Shown one piece after another: positions 21,001-33,569 of a stretch of 64,000 nt of DNA. The notes under the pieces are model-generated. The model had not been told where the DNA came from, made no database searches, and saw only the letters and a list, made by a program, of their open reading frames with translations. The stretch is from Takashimella koratensis. Its lineage: Eukaryota; Basidiomycota; Tremellomycetes; Trichosporonales; Tetragoniomycetaceae. The translations under genes were made by a program, and so were the position numbers. The DNA lies in the NCBI GenBank assembly GCA_003116875.1, contig BCKT01000007.1, forward strand, positions 918,365-982,364, given 5' to 3'. Positions within the stretch are counted from its first letter, which is position 1. Each line of letters opens with the position of its first letter.

Positions 21001-22984
21001 AGGAGGCAGAATAAGGTGTTTCAAGGGTTGTACGCGGCCTTCGAGGCGGGTGACTATTCCGGAATCGTTAGCGCGGCGGCGAAGCCCTCGGCTTCGAGCT
21101 CGCCATTGAGGGTGAGTAAAATTCGAACATTGCTTGAGCTCGGTATAGTAGGACGGATGCTGATGGAGTGACAGACTGGAGCGACGGCGCCGGAGCAAGA
21201 CTTGATCGCGCTTTACTCATCGGGCATCCAGGGCCTCAAAGCTGGCGTAAGTTCATGTTTCTTCATCAACCCAATCCCCGATCTCCCAGGTGGTCTTGTG
21301 ATGCAAACCACAGCCACGGTGGAATATCAATGTTGGAATTAGCTAACTTACTTGGGCTACAGGTCGAGTTGCCGTTCCCGTCTGCTGCAGACTTCTTGGC
21401 AAACAAAGTGTACTGGGTAATCCGTGTAGCTCGGGACGAGTTCCAAATCCGTTGGGCTTTGGATCTGATCACTGCTTTTGTGAACAAGCAAGAGATCGGT
21501 GAGTGGCGATGAGGATGTTGATGATGCTTCTCAACACTTGGTCGAATTTGATCACTGACACCCCATGTAGCGTTGAAAGATAGCCTTGAGGGGTTGTTGG
21601 ACAGTATCTGGATGAAAGATTGTCAAGATACAACACAGCCTCTGAATATCCGACAACGCGGTTTGCTCGTATACCTTCACGTAAGCTGTTCCACATCTCT
21701 CACCTGCTTCGACCTCTCCCACCTCCTCCTATCATCATCCTGTTGATTGAGAGATACTGACATGTGCTCGTGAATTCGATACACAGATCGTGAAAGCCCT
21801 CGCTCTGCTTCGATCACCACTAGCGTACACGGCGACGGAGAAAGTGTTTGATATTCTAAGCCTGTTGGATTTCGATCCTTTGTTTGTGGATGAGGCAGCG
21901 AGGGCTCTGGGGGTTTTAGCTGGTGGGAAAGGGAAAGGAAAGGGTGCGGGGCATATGACTACTAAAGTGAGTACAAGGGCTGCAGAAGGGCCGAGGAGAG
22001 TAGATGCAAGGCAGGGCGAGGCGAGGCGAGGCAAGGCGGGGAACTTGTATGGAGAATTGGTGCTGATATCGATCTGCTTCGTGTAGTTGTTGTATGCGCA
22101 AAAGTTGTGGAACTTTTTGCTCCCCAAGTTGATCGAGGGTGATAAAGAAGCCGAAGGTGAGTGACATGACGAGGAGTGGGCATGACGCTGGAATGGATCG
22201 ATGAGTTTCATATGCTGACGGGTGGTTCTCTCGGAGTAGGTAAAGGTCGGATACCGTATATCGTCGCGTTCGCGTCTCTATTGCCTCTTGTCCCATCGTC
22301 TTTGTTCCTCTCGAATCTTCCTACCGTGAGTACATCAGAATCTCAGCCCTATCCCATTTCTAGGCAATCGCTACCCCACGCTTCTCACGTTCCACTCGTA
22401 AGCCCGTTCCCTAGCTCACACCGCATGCAATGATGGCGTTCAGATTCTCCCGCTCTTGCTTCGTGCCCTGGCCTTGCGCAACTCTCGGCAACGAACCAAC
22501 GCCATCGTCGCTCTCCATTCGATTTTGGAGACGGCGAACACGTCGACAGAGACAGACGAGTTGCTGCATAATCGAGCAGAAGAGATGGTCAGCGGGGTGT
22601 TGAAGAGTGCCGCGCCTAGCGCAGACGTAGAGTCCAGCGCGGTGAGTGCGAGCTTCGATCAAGCCAATCGTTATCACATCCCTCAACTTGCCCATTCTTG
22701 CCATTCAAATTCACGTTGAAGCTGTGCTGACGTGGGTAAACAAACTAAATAACTCTCCCACTTTCATTCTGTACATACCTTTCACTCAACCTCAGGAGGC
22801 ACGAGCGGCTGCACTGCGTTGCCTCGCCGTCTTCCCGGACGCTATCCGCGCCGAGACCTTGCGAAGTATTAAAGCCCGTGTATTGAAAGACCTTGGAACG
22901 GCGTTGGACGATTCGGTCAGGTTGGTGCGTAGGGAAGCGGTGGATTGTCGGGCGAGGTGGTATCGGTACGGTGCGGCGGTGTAG
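18074..22984 (+). CDS. MMS19: Cytosolic iron-sulfur assembly targeting factor MMS19
   Basis: HEAT-repeat scaffold of the CIA targeting complex, which delivers Fe-S clusters to DNA polymerases, helicases and related enzymes; cytosol and nucleus. The start MDVARIVRTHV is at 18074. The N-terminal MMS19 region contains LTSTEDEVRLKGLKFL, FFLSKLDDFDSLP and DIFDITFCYFPISFRPP. The C-terminal region has LLLRALALRNSRQRTNAI and ends LVRREAVDCRARWY, a typical MMS19 C-terminal HEAT motif. It is intron-rich, with at least 15 short introns with GT-AG borders and CTGAC branches. The length, over 1,000 residues, agrees with the family. Together with the nearby RAD9 it gives this stretch a genome-maintenance flavour, but the strands differ and co-regulation is not shown. 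Confidence 0.9.
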
Positions 22985-23314
22985 ATTGTAGATGCCAGTG
23001 TTGTGTGATGCATGAAGCGGTGCCACAATGAGATCTGCCCTGTTCCCTGTTGCCCTGACTACGGCCCTCTCCTACCCCGGCTATTTCCCCGCACTGCACC
23101 AATCCCACGCTGCACCACACACACACACACACACACCACCGCATCATTCGTCCACCCTACATTCACCCACCCACCCACCACCACCACCATCGCATCTCAC
23201 ATTCACCTCGGACTCAACTCAAACTCTACCCAACAACCTCAACCGCCGCGTCGTACCTCCCCTCTCTTCCTCGCTGGCCAATTTTCCCCTTCCCCTTCCC
23301 GTACCCAGCCTACC
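22985..23314 (+). other. Intergenic: MMS19 3' flank and RhoGAP 5' flank
   Basis: Contains a (CA)n run at 23116-23136 and C-rich CCACC repeats at 23160-23190, followed by a CT-rich leader up to the ATG at 23315. No gene. Confidence 0.6.
23116..23136. repeat. (CA)n microsatellite
   Basis: Perfect CA dinucleotide run of 21 nt, about 180 nt upstream of the RhoGAP start codon. Confidence 0.9.
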
Positions 23315-26300
23315 ATGGCACCCGTCACTCTTCCGCCTTCGTTCCACAACTCGTTTTGGTCCGGCGACTACCGCACGGGCCTGGACGTGCTGTTCAAGCA
23401 GCTCGACGCGGTGAGTTCCTCATCTCATTCAAACACAACGGAGAACTGCGGTGCTATTGCTGGTGCTGGTGCTGGTGCTGCGGCGGTCAAAGCATCAACA
23501 ATGATATGAAAGAGCTACTGAGATCTGTGGGTGGGGTTGTAACAAGTGCTGATGATGGATGAACAGGGGATCGTCGAGGATGAAGACCTGGCGGATTTCA
23601 TAGACGTGAGTGGTTGTCAAGTCGGCACCTCTGCCAAAGGAATGCAGTGTCGACACTGTTTACGACAGTCTCGAGCTATCCAACGCTGACGTGCTCATCT
23701 CCGTACATCTCTCTCACCGCTATCATCTACATCATTGCCTCTCTCTTTGACCGATTCATCACCAACAGTCTCAAGTCAAAGCCCACTTTGCCCTTTCTTC
23801 AACCCTTATCGACCCTCCCCTCGCTAGTACCCGTCAATCCTCTTCATCTCTGCAACACACCCTCCTCACTCTCCGAGGCGCCTCGTCTGCTCGAGGCGAG
23901 GCTCACCGCGCCCTGGCGATCGAGCTGGAGCAGAAAATCCTGGTCGGTTTCAAATCGTGGAAGGATAGACACGAGGATAGGGTCAAGTCGGCCAAAGAGG
24001 ACGTACTGGGGAAGGGAGGGGTGGTTTACCTCTGGGAAAAGGATTCGCAGAAGTTGGCTACGGTGAGTCCGCGCCTAGGCTGAGAAGGCAACCGGGTTAG
24101 GAGATGAGAGCAAGAGGTGAAGGAGCAAGTTGGGGATATGATGGGACGATGAGAGGACGTGAATGTGTGGGAAAGGATCAAGCTGACTCAGTCTCATCCA
24201 ATAGCTACGACAGACGTACTTGATGAAATCTCGCGCCGCCGACGATAGCGAAGACGAGTGAGTTGCTTTGCGCTCGCCAGGTTGTCCAATTCTTAATGTA
24301 CGACGAAAACCATAACTGACCACCTCTCGTACAGCGCCAAGTTCGCACCTGCAACATCCAAGACGCTCTCCCCGCCCGACGCATACACCACCTCCCCTGT
24401 CAAGCAGTCTCCCTTGAAACGATCCGGGACCGTGACCGATCGAATCAGCGAGAAACTCCGGGCTGCTAGTATCCCTTCTGCGTCGCCGACGTCCCCTACA
24501 TCGACGAAACATAAGGCCTTACCTTCCATCGACGAGAAGAGTCTCCCCGAGCCACCTGCGGCCGCGCCGGTCCTCCCGCCTCTTGCCCCCGTTCAGGCCG
24601 CGGAAGGTCTGATGAGCCCCTCGAGCCCGACGAAAGAGGACGCGTTCATTCCCCCTGCCGACCCTCACGGCAAACCGACCATCTCTTCGTCTACTGCTCC
24701 GACAGCAAACAACACGACTTCCCCACTTTCCCCGGAGGTCCCACAACAGCCTATCCTCCTCTCTGGCCTCTCCCTACCCCCGCAAGCATTTAAAGACCTT
24801 TTACGCCGCTTCGAGGCCTACCTCCTCTCCACTCCCGCTCCCGCCTCGGGCCTCGACAAGGCCCACAGCTCCTCGTCCGTCGTGCTTGCGAGCAGGCAGA
24901 AATCCACCATTCTCGGGACGTACGAGAAGACCTTCTCGGGCGAAGAAGTCGTCGAGTGGATTCGCCAGAACGTGGAGGGTCTCGGAGGCGAGTGGGAGAG
25001 ATGTGAGGATGCCGCTGGGGAGTTGACGAAAATGGGGCATTTGAGTCGGGTAGGTGTCGGGAGAGGGTTTGAGCCGTCTGCAGATACGTTTTTCACGCTC
25101 AAGGTGAACTTGAACGAGCCGAGTACCGCCTCAGGTGCGAGTGGGATCGCGGCCAGTGTGGCGGGCAATGTCAGCGCAATGGGTATGGGTAACGCCGCTT
25201 CTTCCCTTGCCGCATTCACATCCCCGTTATCGCCAACAACCACCGCGGCTATCCCCGGTCTGCTCAAATCCTACCTCCCCGCGTCGCTGGCAGCGTCCGA
25301 TGAACCTATGCACCTCAGGTTGAGGAAAGAGGCGGTCAAAGCAGACGAAGGGTATAGAGAAGGGGTGAGAGCAGCCGAGGAGAAGAGATTGGAGATGGAG
25401 CAGAGGATAGAGAGGGGGTTGAGGTTGTGGGAGAGGTGGGAGAGGGAGAGGCTGAGCGTGGTCAGGACGGGTAAGTGGGGCTTGAGAACAGTGAAATCGG
25501 GAGATCAGAGCGAAGGATAAGGGAGCAGGGAAAATGGGCATCGCGCAAGTGGATGATGCTGATGAGTGTATCTCTAGTGCTCAAGCAATACGAAGAGGCT
25601 TTGGCCAAGCTCCCTGGTCGATTAGCCGAATTGCAAAAGGGCACGACACTTTCTGTTGAGGCCTTCAACCCAGATGCCGAGTGAGCCAGGGTTTCCAGCC
25701 GTTTTCCAAACGTAGAGGCAAACCAGCTAACACGAATGTTCCAGTCTGAAAGCGCTCATCGAGGGAAGCCGAACCGGTCCATTCGTAAGTCATACTATTA
25801 TGACCTACCCTTGTCTAGCGCCCTCGAGTTATATCACCAACAGTGGATGCTAACCTACTCTACAGCGGCCCCGCCCTCATGTTTACGAGTCCGTCGAGAC
25901 CGACTTGCCCGAAGTCAATTTCGGAATCGACCTCCGTCGTTGGTCAGGCGACCACGGGTGGAGGTCGCTCTTGAACGCCCCGCCGAGACCTAAGGGCGCG
26001 ATCCCTGAGGCGCTCGAGGCGCTCCTCAAGGCTATTGGGGAGATGTACCCCGATCTTCCTGACGAAGGTATGTTCCTCCTTCCACCTGCAGTTCCCAGGC
26101 GCAGCAGCAGTTCAGAACGTGGATTACATCAGCCAACTAAATGTTCTTTTCATTACAGAGCGCCGACGAGGTTGGATCTACGAAGTCCCACTGAGCGAGA
26201 CTCACATGCTCCGTAACGCGATCAACAACCCTCAACTCTCGATCGAGGATATGATCAACGTCGCGAAAAAATTCAATGTCCCCGTCGTGGCTGGGACAGT

Positions 26301-27826
26301 CAAGTTGTACCTCCTTGAGCTGAACCCGCCGACGTTGGGTTGGGAAGGATGGGAGGACGCCAAGGCTGTTTATCCGTCAGGTAAGTAAGATCTCAGATTC
26401 GGCGGCTCTTATCTTGAAAACTACAAGAGGGCTATGACGAGTGGCATATGTGCGCTGACGCTTGGAATATAGTCGGCGCTGATCAGGAGCGCGATATGAC
26501 TTCTGCTGTGACGTCGGTGCTCGGCAGGCTGCCCGGCGTTCAGCTGTTCGTGCTCAACGCCGTCGTCTCTCACTTCAAACAGTACGTTGAGCTTGTTGTC
26601 TCATCACCAAGCGATCTCGCTGACATGGACATCAGGCTTATCTTGTCGACCAAGTCTGACGAGGCGGACAATGTGTATATCACAAAGCTCTCGCTATCTG
26701 TTGGCCGATGTGAGTCGCAACCAACATAATCATTGTAATATGTCTCATGCTGACCATTCAACTTTAGGCATCTTGCGGCCACAGTACGAAACCGAGCTCA
26801 CGATTCAGGACCGTACCCCGTCGCTCTTCCTTGCCGACTTGATCAACCACTACGATGCCATCTTCCCTCCCTTGCTCGAGAAGAAGAAGAAAGAGGCTGA
26901 CCGGGTGATGCCTGTCCGTAAACGGACGGCACTCGTTGACCAGCGGATGTCGCGCAGTCGCCTGAGTGCTGGTGGCGAGGGCAGCCCCGATGTCTTTGGG
27001 CAGCAGGTACCTGTCGGTGCTGGAGGTAGACTCCTCGCAGAACGCACGATTGAGGAGAATGAGGAGGATGTGGAGCATCCAATCGCGCAGACGGTCATTG
27101 CACCTCAGTCGATCAGTGCCTCGGCTCTGGGTCTGGGAGAGGTCGTGACTGCTGCCGAGCCTGAATCAGTCACCGATGCTGCCCCGGCCCCTTCTCTTCC
27201 TCCAGCAGCAACTGTAGCAGTAGACGGACAGGGACAACAAGTCAACGTCGTCCCACCTAGTCCTGCGTTCCCTTCCGAGCCTCAAGTCCCCGCCCAACAG
27301 TCTGCGCCAACATCACGCGCCGTCACTCCTGTTCCCGTCGACGACGAGGCCCTCTCTACCGGCGCTGCGGGTGTGAAACGCGCGACCTCGGGCGAGGCGT
27401 CGAGGTTGCGTGGACCGCGAGGAGCGCGTGGACCCCGTCCAGCAGGTGGCAGAACGCCATCGCATACCGCTTCGACATCGGTCTCGGGATCCGCGGGGTT
27501 CCAGACAGCTGAAGGGAATGCCAGCGCCGGAGAGGGAGGCTCCACGGATGAGAACAAGTCCCCGGTGACTGGAGATTTCCGCAAGGTATGTGTGGAAAGT
27601 TGAGATTGGAGTCTGTGCATGAGAAAAAGGGAGAGAGAGTTTGATTACCTGTCTGCCTTTGGCGGGTCGGGTTATTGGGCCGTTGGAATTAGGGTTTGGG
27701 GATCGACGCGTTAAACAAGCAGTCAGGGGTGAGTGTACCGGTGCTGACTCTTTGTACCAACAGGGGACACACAGTACTCGTGGATCAGTGAGCGCGATTG
27801 CAGCGCAGTTTGAGCAGCGCAAGTAG
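23315..27826 (+). CDS. F-BAR/DEP/RhoGAP protein, Rgd2-like
   Basis: Predicted membrane-associated regulator of Cdc42/Rho GTPases. The start MAPVTLPPSFHNSFWSGDYR opens an F-BAR half (GFKSWKDRHEDRVKSAKEDV). A DEP domain follows (TFSGEEVVEWIRQNVEGLGG to FEPSADTFFTLK), inserted within the F-BAR, which resumes with a charged coiled-coil (EEKRLEMEQRIERGLRLWER). The RhoGAP-like domain begins at GAIPEALEALLKAIGEMYPD and has VVAGTVKLYLLEL and VGRCILRPQYE. The arginine-finger loop reads RRGWIYEVPLSETHMLR instead of GxxRxSG. A disordered Ser/Pro/Gly tail ends at 27826. The domain order matches yeast Rgd2. The 160-nt first intron carries GCTGGT repeats. About eleven introns. Confidence 0.82.
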
Positions 27827-28373
27827 TAGTAGTTGAGATTGGCAAAGAAGTGGATCTATGAGCGGGTACCTGAGACACGCGGGAGTGTAGGCGGTAGGCT
27901 GTAGGCTGTTGGCTGTAGAAAATCTTGGCTTTGACGCGAAGGGTTACGTAAAGATCTGCCCGTATGTATTGATCTGGACGCGCGCTACTTGTTGTTCCCG
28001 CGACGACGCAGACGACAAAGTGTGACATTAACCATTCATCCATCCACCCATCCACCCATTCACCCCCATTCAGTCCACTTCCACCCACCCCAACTCACCA
28101 CACTAGACACCACCCACCCTCACTCGAGCGCAGATCGACCCTCGCCATCGACATCATCGCTTGCATCACTGTAGTCGTCGTCGGCAGCTCCACCCTCCCC
28201 CGCCTGACCACTGCATCGCCGCAGTCGCAGCATCCAATGATCCGCAGCTGTTGATCAGCGTCCACCCACCCACACTCGCTCCACCTCGCCCCGAATCATC
28301 AACCCCCTCCCGTTCTCTCACCCAACTCCCTCCCCATCCTCCCTGCTCCCACCCCTACCCCCACCTCGGCGCC
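27827..28373 (+). other. Intergenic: RhoGAP 3' flank and SRO7/LGL 5' flank
   Basis: Short repeats (TAGGCTGTAGGCTGT-like at about 27896-27920; ATCCACCC/ATTCACCC at about 28036-28070) and a C-rich leader. Open frames here are low-complexity and I annotate none. Confidence 0.5.
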
Positions 28374-31300
28374 ATGTTCAAGTCCAAGGCTCCGAGTCTC
28401 CCCACGACGACCGATTTCACCGGTTCACTTCGTGAGACTTCTTTCTACAAATACGGGCACCTCCATAACCTCGGACTGAGCGGCGAGATCACTGCTCTCG
28501 CTGTCGATCCTGTCAACTCTCTCCTCGCTATCGGTACCTCTGCAGGTATCGTTCACGTCTTTGGCTATGCGGCACTTCACTTTGCCCTCCCGGTTTCGCA
28601 GATCACCACCACGGGTACACCGGCACCGATCAAGTTCCTTGCCTTCCACCCAGGCCACGGCCGCCTCATCGTCGTTGACGAACTCAATACGATCCATTCC
28701 TTCTCTCTCAAAGATATCAGCGACAGTCCAAACCCCAACGCTCACCCGCCATTGCCGGTCAGAGAGGGGTTCTATTCCCTCCCAAACACTATCACCGCCA
28801 TCGAACAACCACTCCCGAGTCACACCCACATGTTCTTCACGATGAGGGACGGAACGACGCTCGCGTGGGATCTCAAACAAGAGATGATTAGTAATTTTAA
28901 GATTGGGAACTGCTGGAGTGACTACGAGCAGTGGCTCATGCGGAGCGGAGTGCCAGGGAGGGTCAAGACCATCGGAGGGTGAGTGGAGCTTCCACAAAGA
29001 CATCGCCTCGTTCTTCTTCAACTACCTTCTCTACCTCCCCCACACTCTCTTCCTCCATATAGGGAGGGATCTGTTGCACTCGCTGACACAAACACACCAC
29101 AGCCCCGTCGCTACCTGTCTCGCGCAAAATCCACGCGACCTGAACACTCTGTTGATCGGATACGAAGGCGGAGTGGTCGCGTGGGACTTTCAAAAGGCAG
29201 CAGCGATCAAGACATTTGAGATGTCACTACCGCCTGGCGCGCCGGGTGGAGGCACTTACCAGGACGCTGACGGAGTGAGTTTGCGCCTCTCTAACTCTCG
29301 CATCTGGCACGCCAGGAACCAAAAGCTGACTCCCGCAGTCATTGTGGACGGAGCGGACGCCATCAGTCACAACCATCACCTGGCGACCTGACGGCCTTGT
29401 CTTTGCCGTCGGTCATTCAGACGGCTGCATCACTTTCTGGGCGTACAACGATCCCGAGAAACCCGTCATGGTCCGCACCCTCACTCACGAGGACGTCAAC
29501 GTGACTGATGCCGAATCTCTCCTTGAAGCCGGCGCGCTCGACAACCAGATCCGAAAGAAGAAAGACAACGTCGTTCCTGCGATCATGGCCAACCGCGAGC
29601 CTATCTTCAAGCTGGCCTGGGTCAGCTTCCCGGACCAAGCTGCCCTCAAGGCTCTTTTGGCTGCGCAGAACGCAGAGGGCGGGACGCCGACTGAGCCAGT
29701 GGCTAACGCGACGGTCGAGTACGCCGACCGAGGCGAAACGCTCCTCCTGGTACTTGGTGGACAGAGTCCTGGTGAGAAGCCAGGTATCAACATCCTCCAG
29801 ATGCCTGCGTTCCAGCCTCCTCCGCCCGTCCGAAGGGGCACAACACCCATGTCCCCTTCCCAAGGTATCCCGATACAAGAACGTTACGCCTTCCGCGACT
29901 CGCTCGCGCCTACGGGTTCGTCCAACTACCCAACCCGCACCCCTCCCGAAGACTTTGTCGTCATGCCTCGAACCAGCCCGTACTACGGGATGTGCCACGA
30001 CCCGATCTCCATCATCATCACGCTCACGCCCGATCCGACGATGCCGTACGGTGAGGCTCCGTCTGCCCAGCGCGAATTCGAAGTCTATGCGTTCCCCCCG
30101 CCTCGATCAAGCGTTGTACCTCCTGCGCTTGGACGTAAGAACTTCTTGCAGCCGGGTGAAGGCGAGAAACTGGTCTCGATGACACCGGCGCCACTGAGGC
30201 CCAACTCGCCGCACTCGCCGCGTCCGGCGTCGCCCAGTTGGCGATTCCCATGGAGCGCGTCCAGCTCGCCCTCGCTCGATGTTCAGTCCCCGACCCTCAT
30301 ACCGACTCCAGGCAAGCGAGCTAAAGCACGCCGGCGGTACCGTGCACCATCATCGGTCTGGTCCGGCGCCTACTCGGTGCTCGGATGTGAGATGCTCTCC
30401 CTCCCCACTCCCACCTTCAAGCGCCTCATCAGCTTCTCCATCGAGAACTCGGGCAACGAGAGTATCCCCCGCCTGCCGCTCCGCGGTGGTCTCGCCGTCC
30501 CCGACCTCCAATCCCACGGCGCTCCGGATATCAGTGTGGTCAAGATGGAAAACTACCGAATTCTCGTTACTTTCCACCCGGACGCGACGGTGCGATTTTG
30601 GGACGCTTCACCGCACATTCTGTGTCTCCCCACACCCCTGAGGTTCGAGTACCCCGCGCCTCTCCCGCACCTTACCATTGCGCTGGGCAATTACCTGCGC
30701 CACCCGTCGATTGCGCACCTGCCCCTCGCTCAGCTCTGGGCAACCGACAAGACCAAAGTCAAGATCACGGGCGTCCACCTCGCTCGCGAATCACTCGAGT
30801 GCGTGATCACCCTCGCCTCAGGTGAAGTCGTGATTACCAAGTTCGGGGAAGGGAAACCCTCCCAGCGTGGGGACGATAACGAGGTCGAAGAGCTCGACGG
30901 GTGGACAGAGGGTGAACCCCCCAGAACACCGAGGATGGATTACTTTGGACCAGCACCGACACTGGAGTCCCCGGCCTCGACGGCGGGTGGGAATTCGCCA
31001 AGGCTGGGAGGTGGTGCTGATTGGGTGGAAGAAATGACGGAGATTGATCAGTTGGCGTCATGGACTGCAGACGGGTTCAAACCTGTCGCGATCCTCACCA
31101 CCCGCCGTGGACAGGCAATCAAGTGCGCCGTCTCTGATATCGGTGAGTAATTGTTGCCCAGCTCTTATCAAACGATACAACGCGTTGTCGAGGAGTATGT
31201 TGACCCCGACTCAGGCTTCATCGCTGTCGCATTCGCTACCAAGACCCTTGCGATCCTCGACATGCGCGGACCTGAAGTCATTCTTCGTGAAGGATTCGAC

Positions 31301-32888
31301 GAAGAAGGCGCTTCCATGACGAGGAAAAAGAAAAAGGCGAATGTTCAGAACGTCATGGGCGAGAACTCGCTGGTCGGGTGCTTGAAATGGGTCGTCTCGG
31401 GCATGGGAGCTGGTAAGTGGTTCATCTCTCCACGCCTTCTGCGAAGCCTGTAGCGACAGTCGCTGACGCCGGAATAGACGCGTCTCCTCGTCCTCGTTTG
31501 ATTGTGCAATATGCCAAGGGGTGAGTTACTTGTCACTTCTGTTCTCATCTATCCTTATTCTCGGCTGACACACAACCCAGGATGACCAAGATTTACACCC
31601 TCATCAATGTTCTTGGCGAATGGATGGTCGAGCAAAAGCCTCCCACATTCACAAACGATTCGTTAGCTGGACCTTTGGCGACTTACGTCCTCGACCCTGT
31701 CACAGGCAACGAGCTTTTCCCGACCGCTCAGTCCCTCTCGGCCTCAATCAGCGCCGCCTCTTCTTCACCCGAGACTAAGACAAAGGACAAAGATACACCC
31801 CCACACTGTCTTTGGGTCGCCGCGTCTAAACGATCGATTCGGTGCGCGGTCAACTTTAGTGGTGAGAAGGTATCAAAGGTCGAGTTTGAGCAGGAAGAGT
31901 TGAGTGATGTCAAGTATATCACGAGGCATGGTGAGTATCGCATCTTGGCTTAGAATTGAGTCCAGGGGGAGTCGAATCGTGCTGATGCTTGGGCATTTAG
32001 GAAACCGTGTCTTTGCTGCTATTACCACAACAGGGAGTGTGTTGTTCTACTCTGCGCCCTTCTTAGAGTACATTACCCGCATGGACTTGTACTTTGGTGG
32101 TCAACCGTGAGTGTTTTTTCACCTCACTTCCATTACTATGTTCCCCATCTGTTCGCCATGAAACATTATTCCTAACCCGTGCCCTCACAGCCGCCCAATC
32201 GGCCATTTGTCATTCGACGACCGATCAGGTGACTTTGTCGAGTACGCCGGCCCGCTCGATATCACTCTCCGAACTGTCTTCCATTTCCGAAAACCCCTGC
32301 CGCCAAGGTACGACCCACTGTACCTCAAGCAGCCGGTAGGGCCGCAGCCGACGCCTGTGAATGCGTCGACGTTGGTCGGGTCGTGGATCTGGGGTGGGGC
32401 GCCGCTCTCCGGTGGAGCGCTGGACAATATCGGTAAGTCCATTTCTGGCCGTCAAAGGCGAAAGAGTAGATTTTGCGGCTGACGCTAATCTTGCTTATTG
32501 CCAATCGTTCACAGTGGCCGGTCCCGTGCGCGTGTCCAAGCCGAAATCCGCAACACCCGGTGTCGTGAAAGAGCGAAAACCCTTGATTACATGGGGTGAA
32601 CCACCTGAAGAAGCCCCCATGGCCCGAGCTCAAATCAATACCACCGCCCCTAAACGCATCGCGGTCGCGAAACAACGTTCTGGGACTCGGGACGCTCGAG
32701 AACGTGAAGATGCCTACGGCGCCATGCAGGACGAAGCAGTCGAGAGAGGGGATATGCTGGATTATCTCGGTGAACAATTGAATAACGCTAGTGTATCAGC
32801 ATCGAATTATTTGGCTCAAGCGAGGAATACAGCAATGAGGGAGGCAGGGAAAGCGACTGTCAAGGGAGTGTTCGGGAAGCTTACGTAG
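28374..32888 (+). CDS. Sro7/Lgl/tomosyn-family WD40 polarity and exocytosis protein
   Basis: Cytosolic t-SNARE (Sec9)-binding protein promoting polarised exocytosis. The start MFKSKAPSLPTTTDF is at 28374. WD40 blades follow: HNLGLSGEITALAVDPVNS, LLAIGTSAGIVHVFGY, TLLIGYEGGVVAWDFQKA, TITWRPDGLVFAVGHSDG and VKMENYRILVTFHPDATVRF. A Pro/Ser-rich insert lies in the middle (about 30,190-30,330). The end (GDMLDYLGEQLNNASVSAS to TVKGVFGKLT) resembles the degenerate R-SNARE-like tail of tomosyn/Sro7 proteins. About nine introns, all short. Length is about 1,300 residues, normal for the family. Lgl, Sro7 and tomosyn cannot be separated with certainty by eye; fungal orthology suggests Sro7/Sro77. Confidence 0.85.
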
Positions 32889-33569
32889 GTAGGAAATGAG
32901 GCGTAACGCGGGGTTGTAGCAAAAAGACTGTGGGTTTTGGATGTGGATGTGTAAGCAGGGTAGGTGATCTCGTCAACAGTGATAGCGATAGTAGTTGGAC
33001 GGAAACAAGTGAAGATCTGTACGAGTGCGGTTTGAGACTCGATCTATCTGATTCTTTCATCCTTTCGTTTTGTGTCTTGATTTTGACTTTCTTCCTCTCT
33101 GTTTCTTTACCTTTTCCTTGCCTTCACTTTTTTTCGTTTCGATCTACATGTACGCTTTACAGTACTCTTCCCCACTCTATCGAGATGTACATTTGCAATC
33201 AGTGAGAAACGATCTAGACCTTTACCCGGCCAGCAAGAAAAGGACAATAAAAGTCTATGAGAGAAGAAGTGATAGTGTATCGAGTCAGCGGGCTAGAACA
33301 GACATAAGATCAAAGATAAGAGTCTAACGATGAACACATGCATTCATGCAACGAGGTCAAGTGGGAACTAGCAGAAGCGCATGGGGAGGATGGAGACAGT
33401 ATGTGCGAGTCAAGGAGAGAACAAGGTGTGAGATGATACGGGAAGGAGATGGGAGGAAAAACGAGTTTTAAACAGCGACGTGTCTTTACTTTATTCTTTT
33501 GTTCTTGATTATCTCTCTCGCTCTCTCTCTCTCTCTCTCTCGTAAACCTGTTGTACCTTTTACACGTTT
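32889..33569. other. Convergent intergenic region between SRO7/LGL and eIF3c
   Basis: Both genes end here, so it holds two 3' UTRs. T-rich stretches lie at 33060-33140 and a (CT)n run at 33521-33541. No gene or clear terminator hairpin. Confidence 0.6.
33521..33541. repeat. (CT)n microsatellite
   Basis: Perfect CT run of 21 nt just downstream of the eIF3c stop codon, within its probable 3' UTR. Confidence 0.9.

Noticed and set aside
33521..33541. CT run as a regulatory GAGA-type element
   Set aside because: It lies in the 3' flank of converging genes; simple microsatellite is sufficient.
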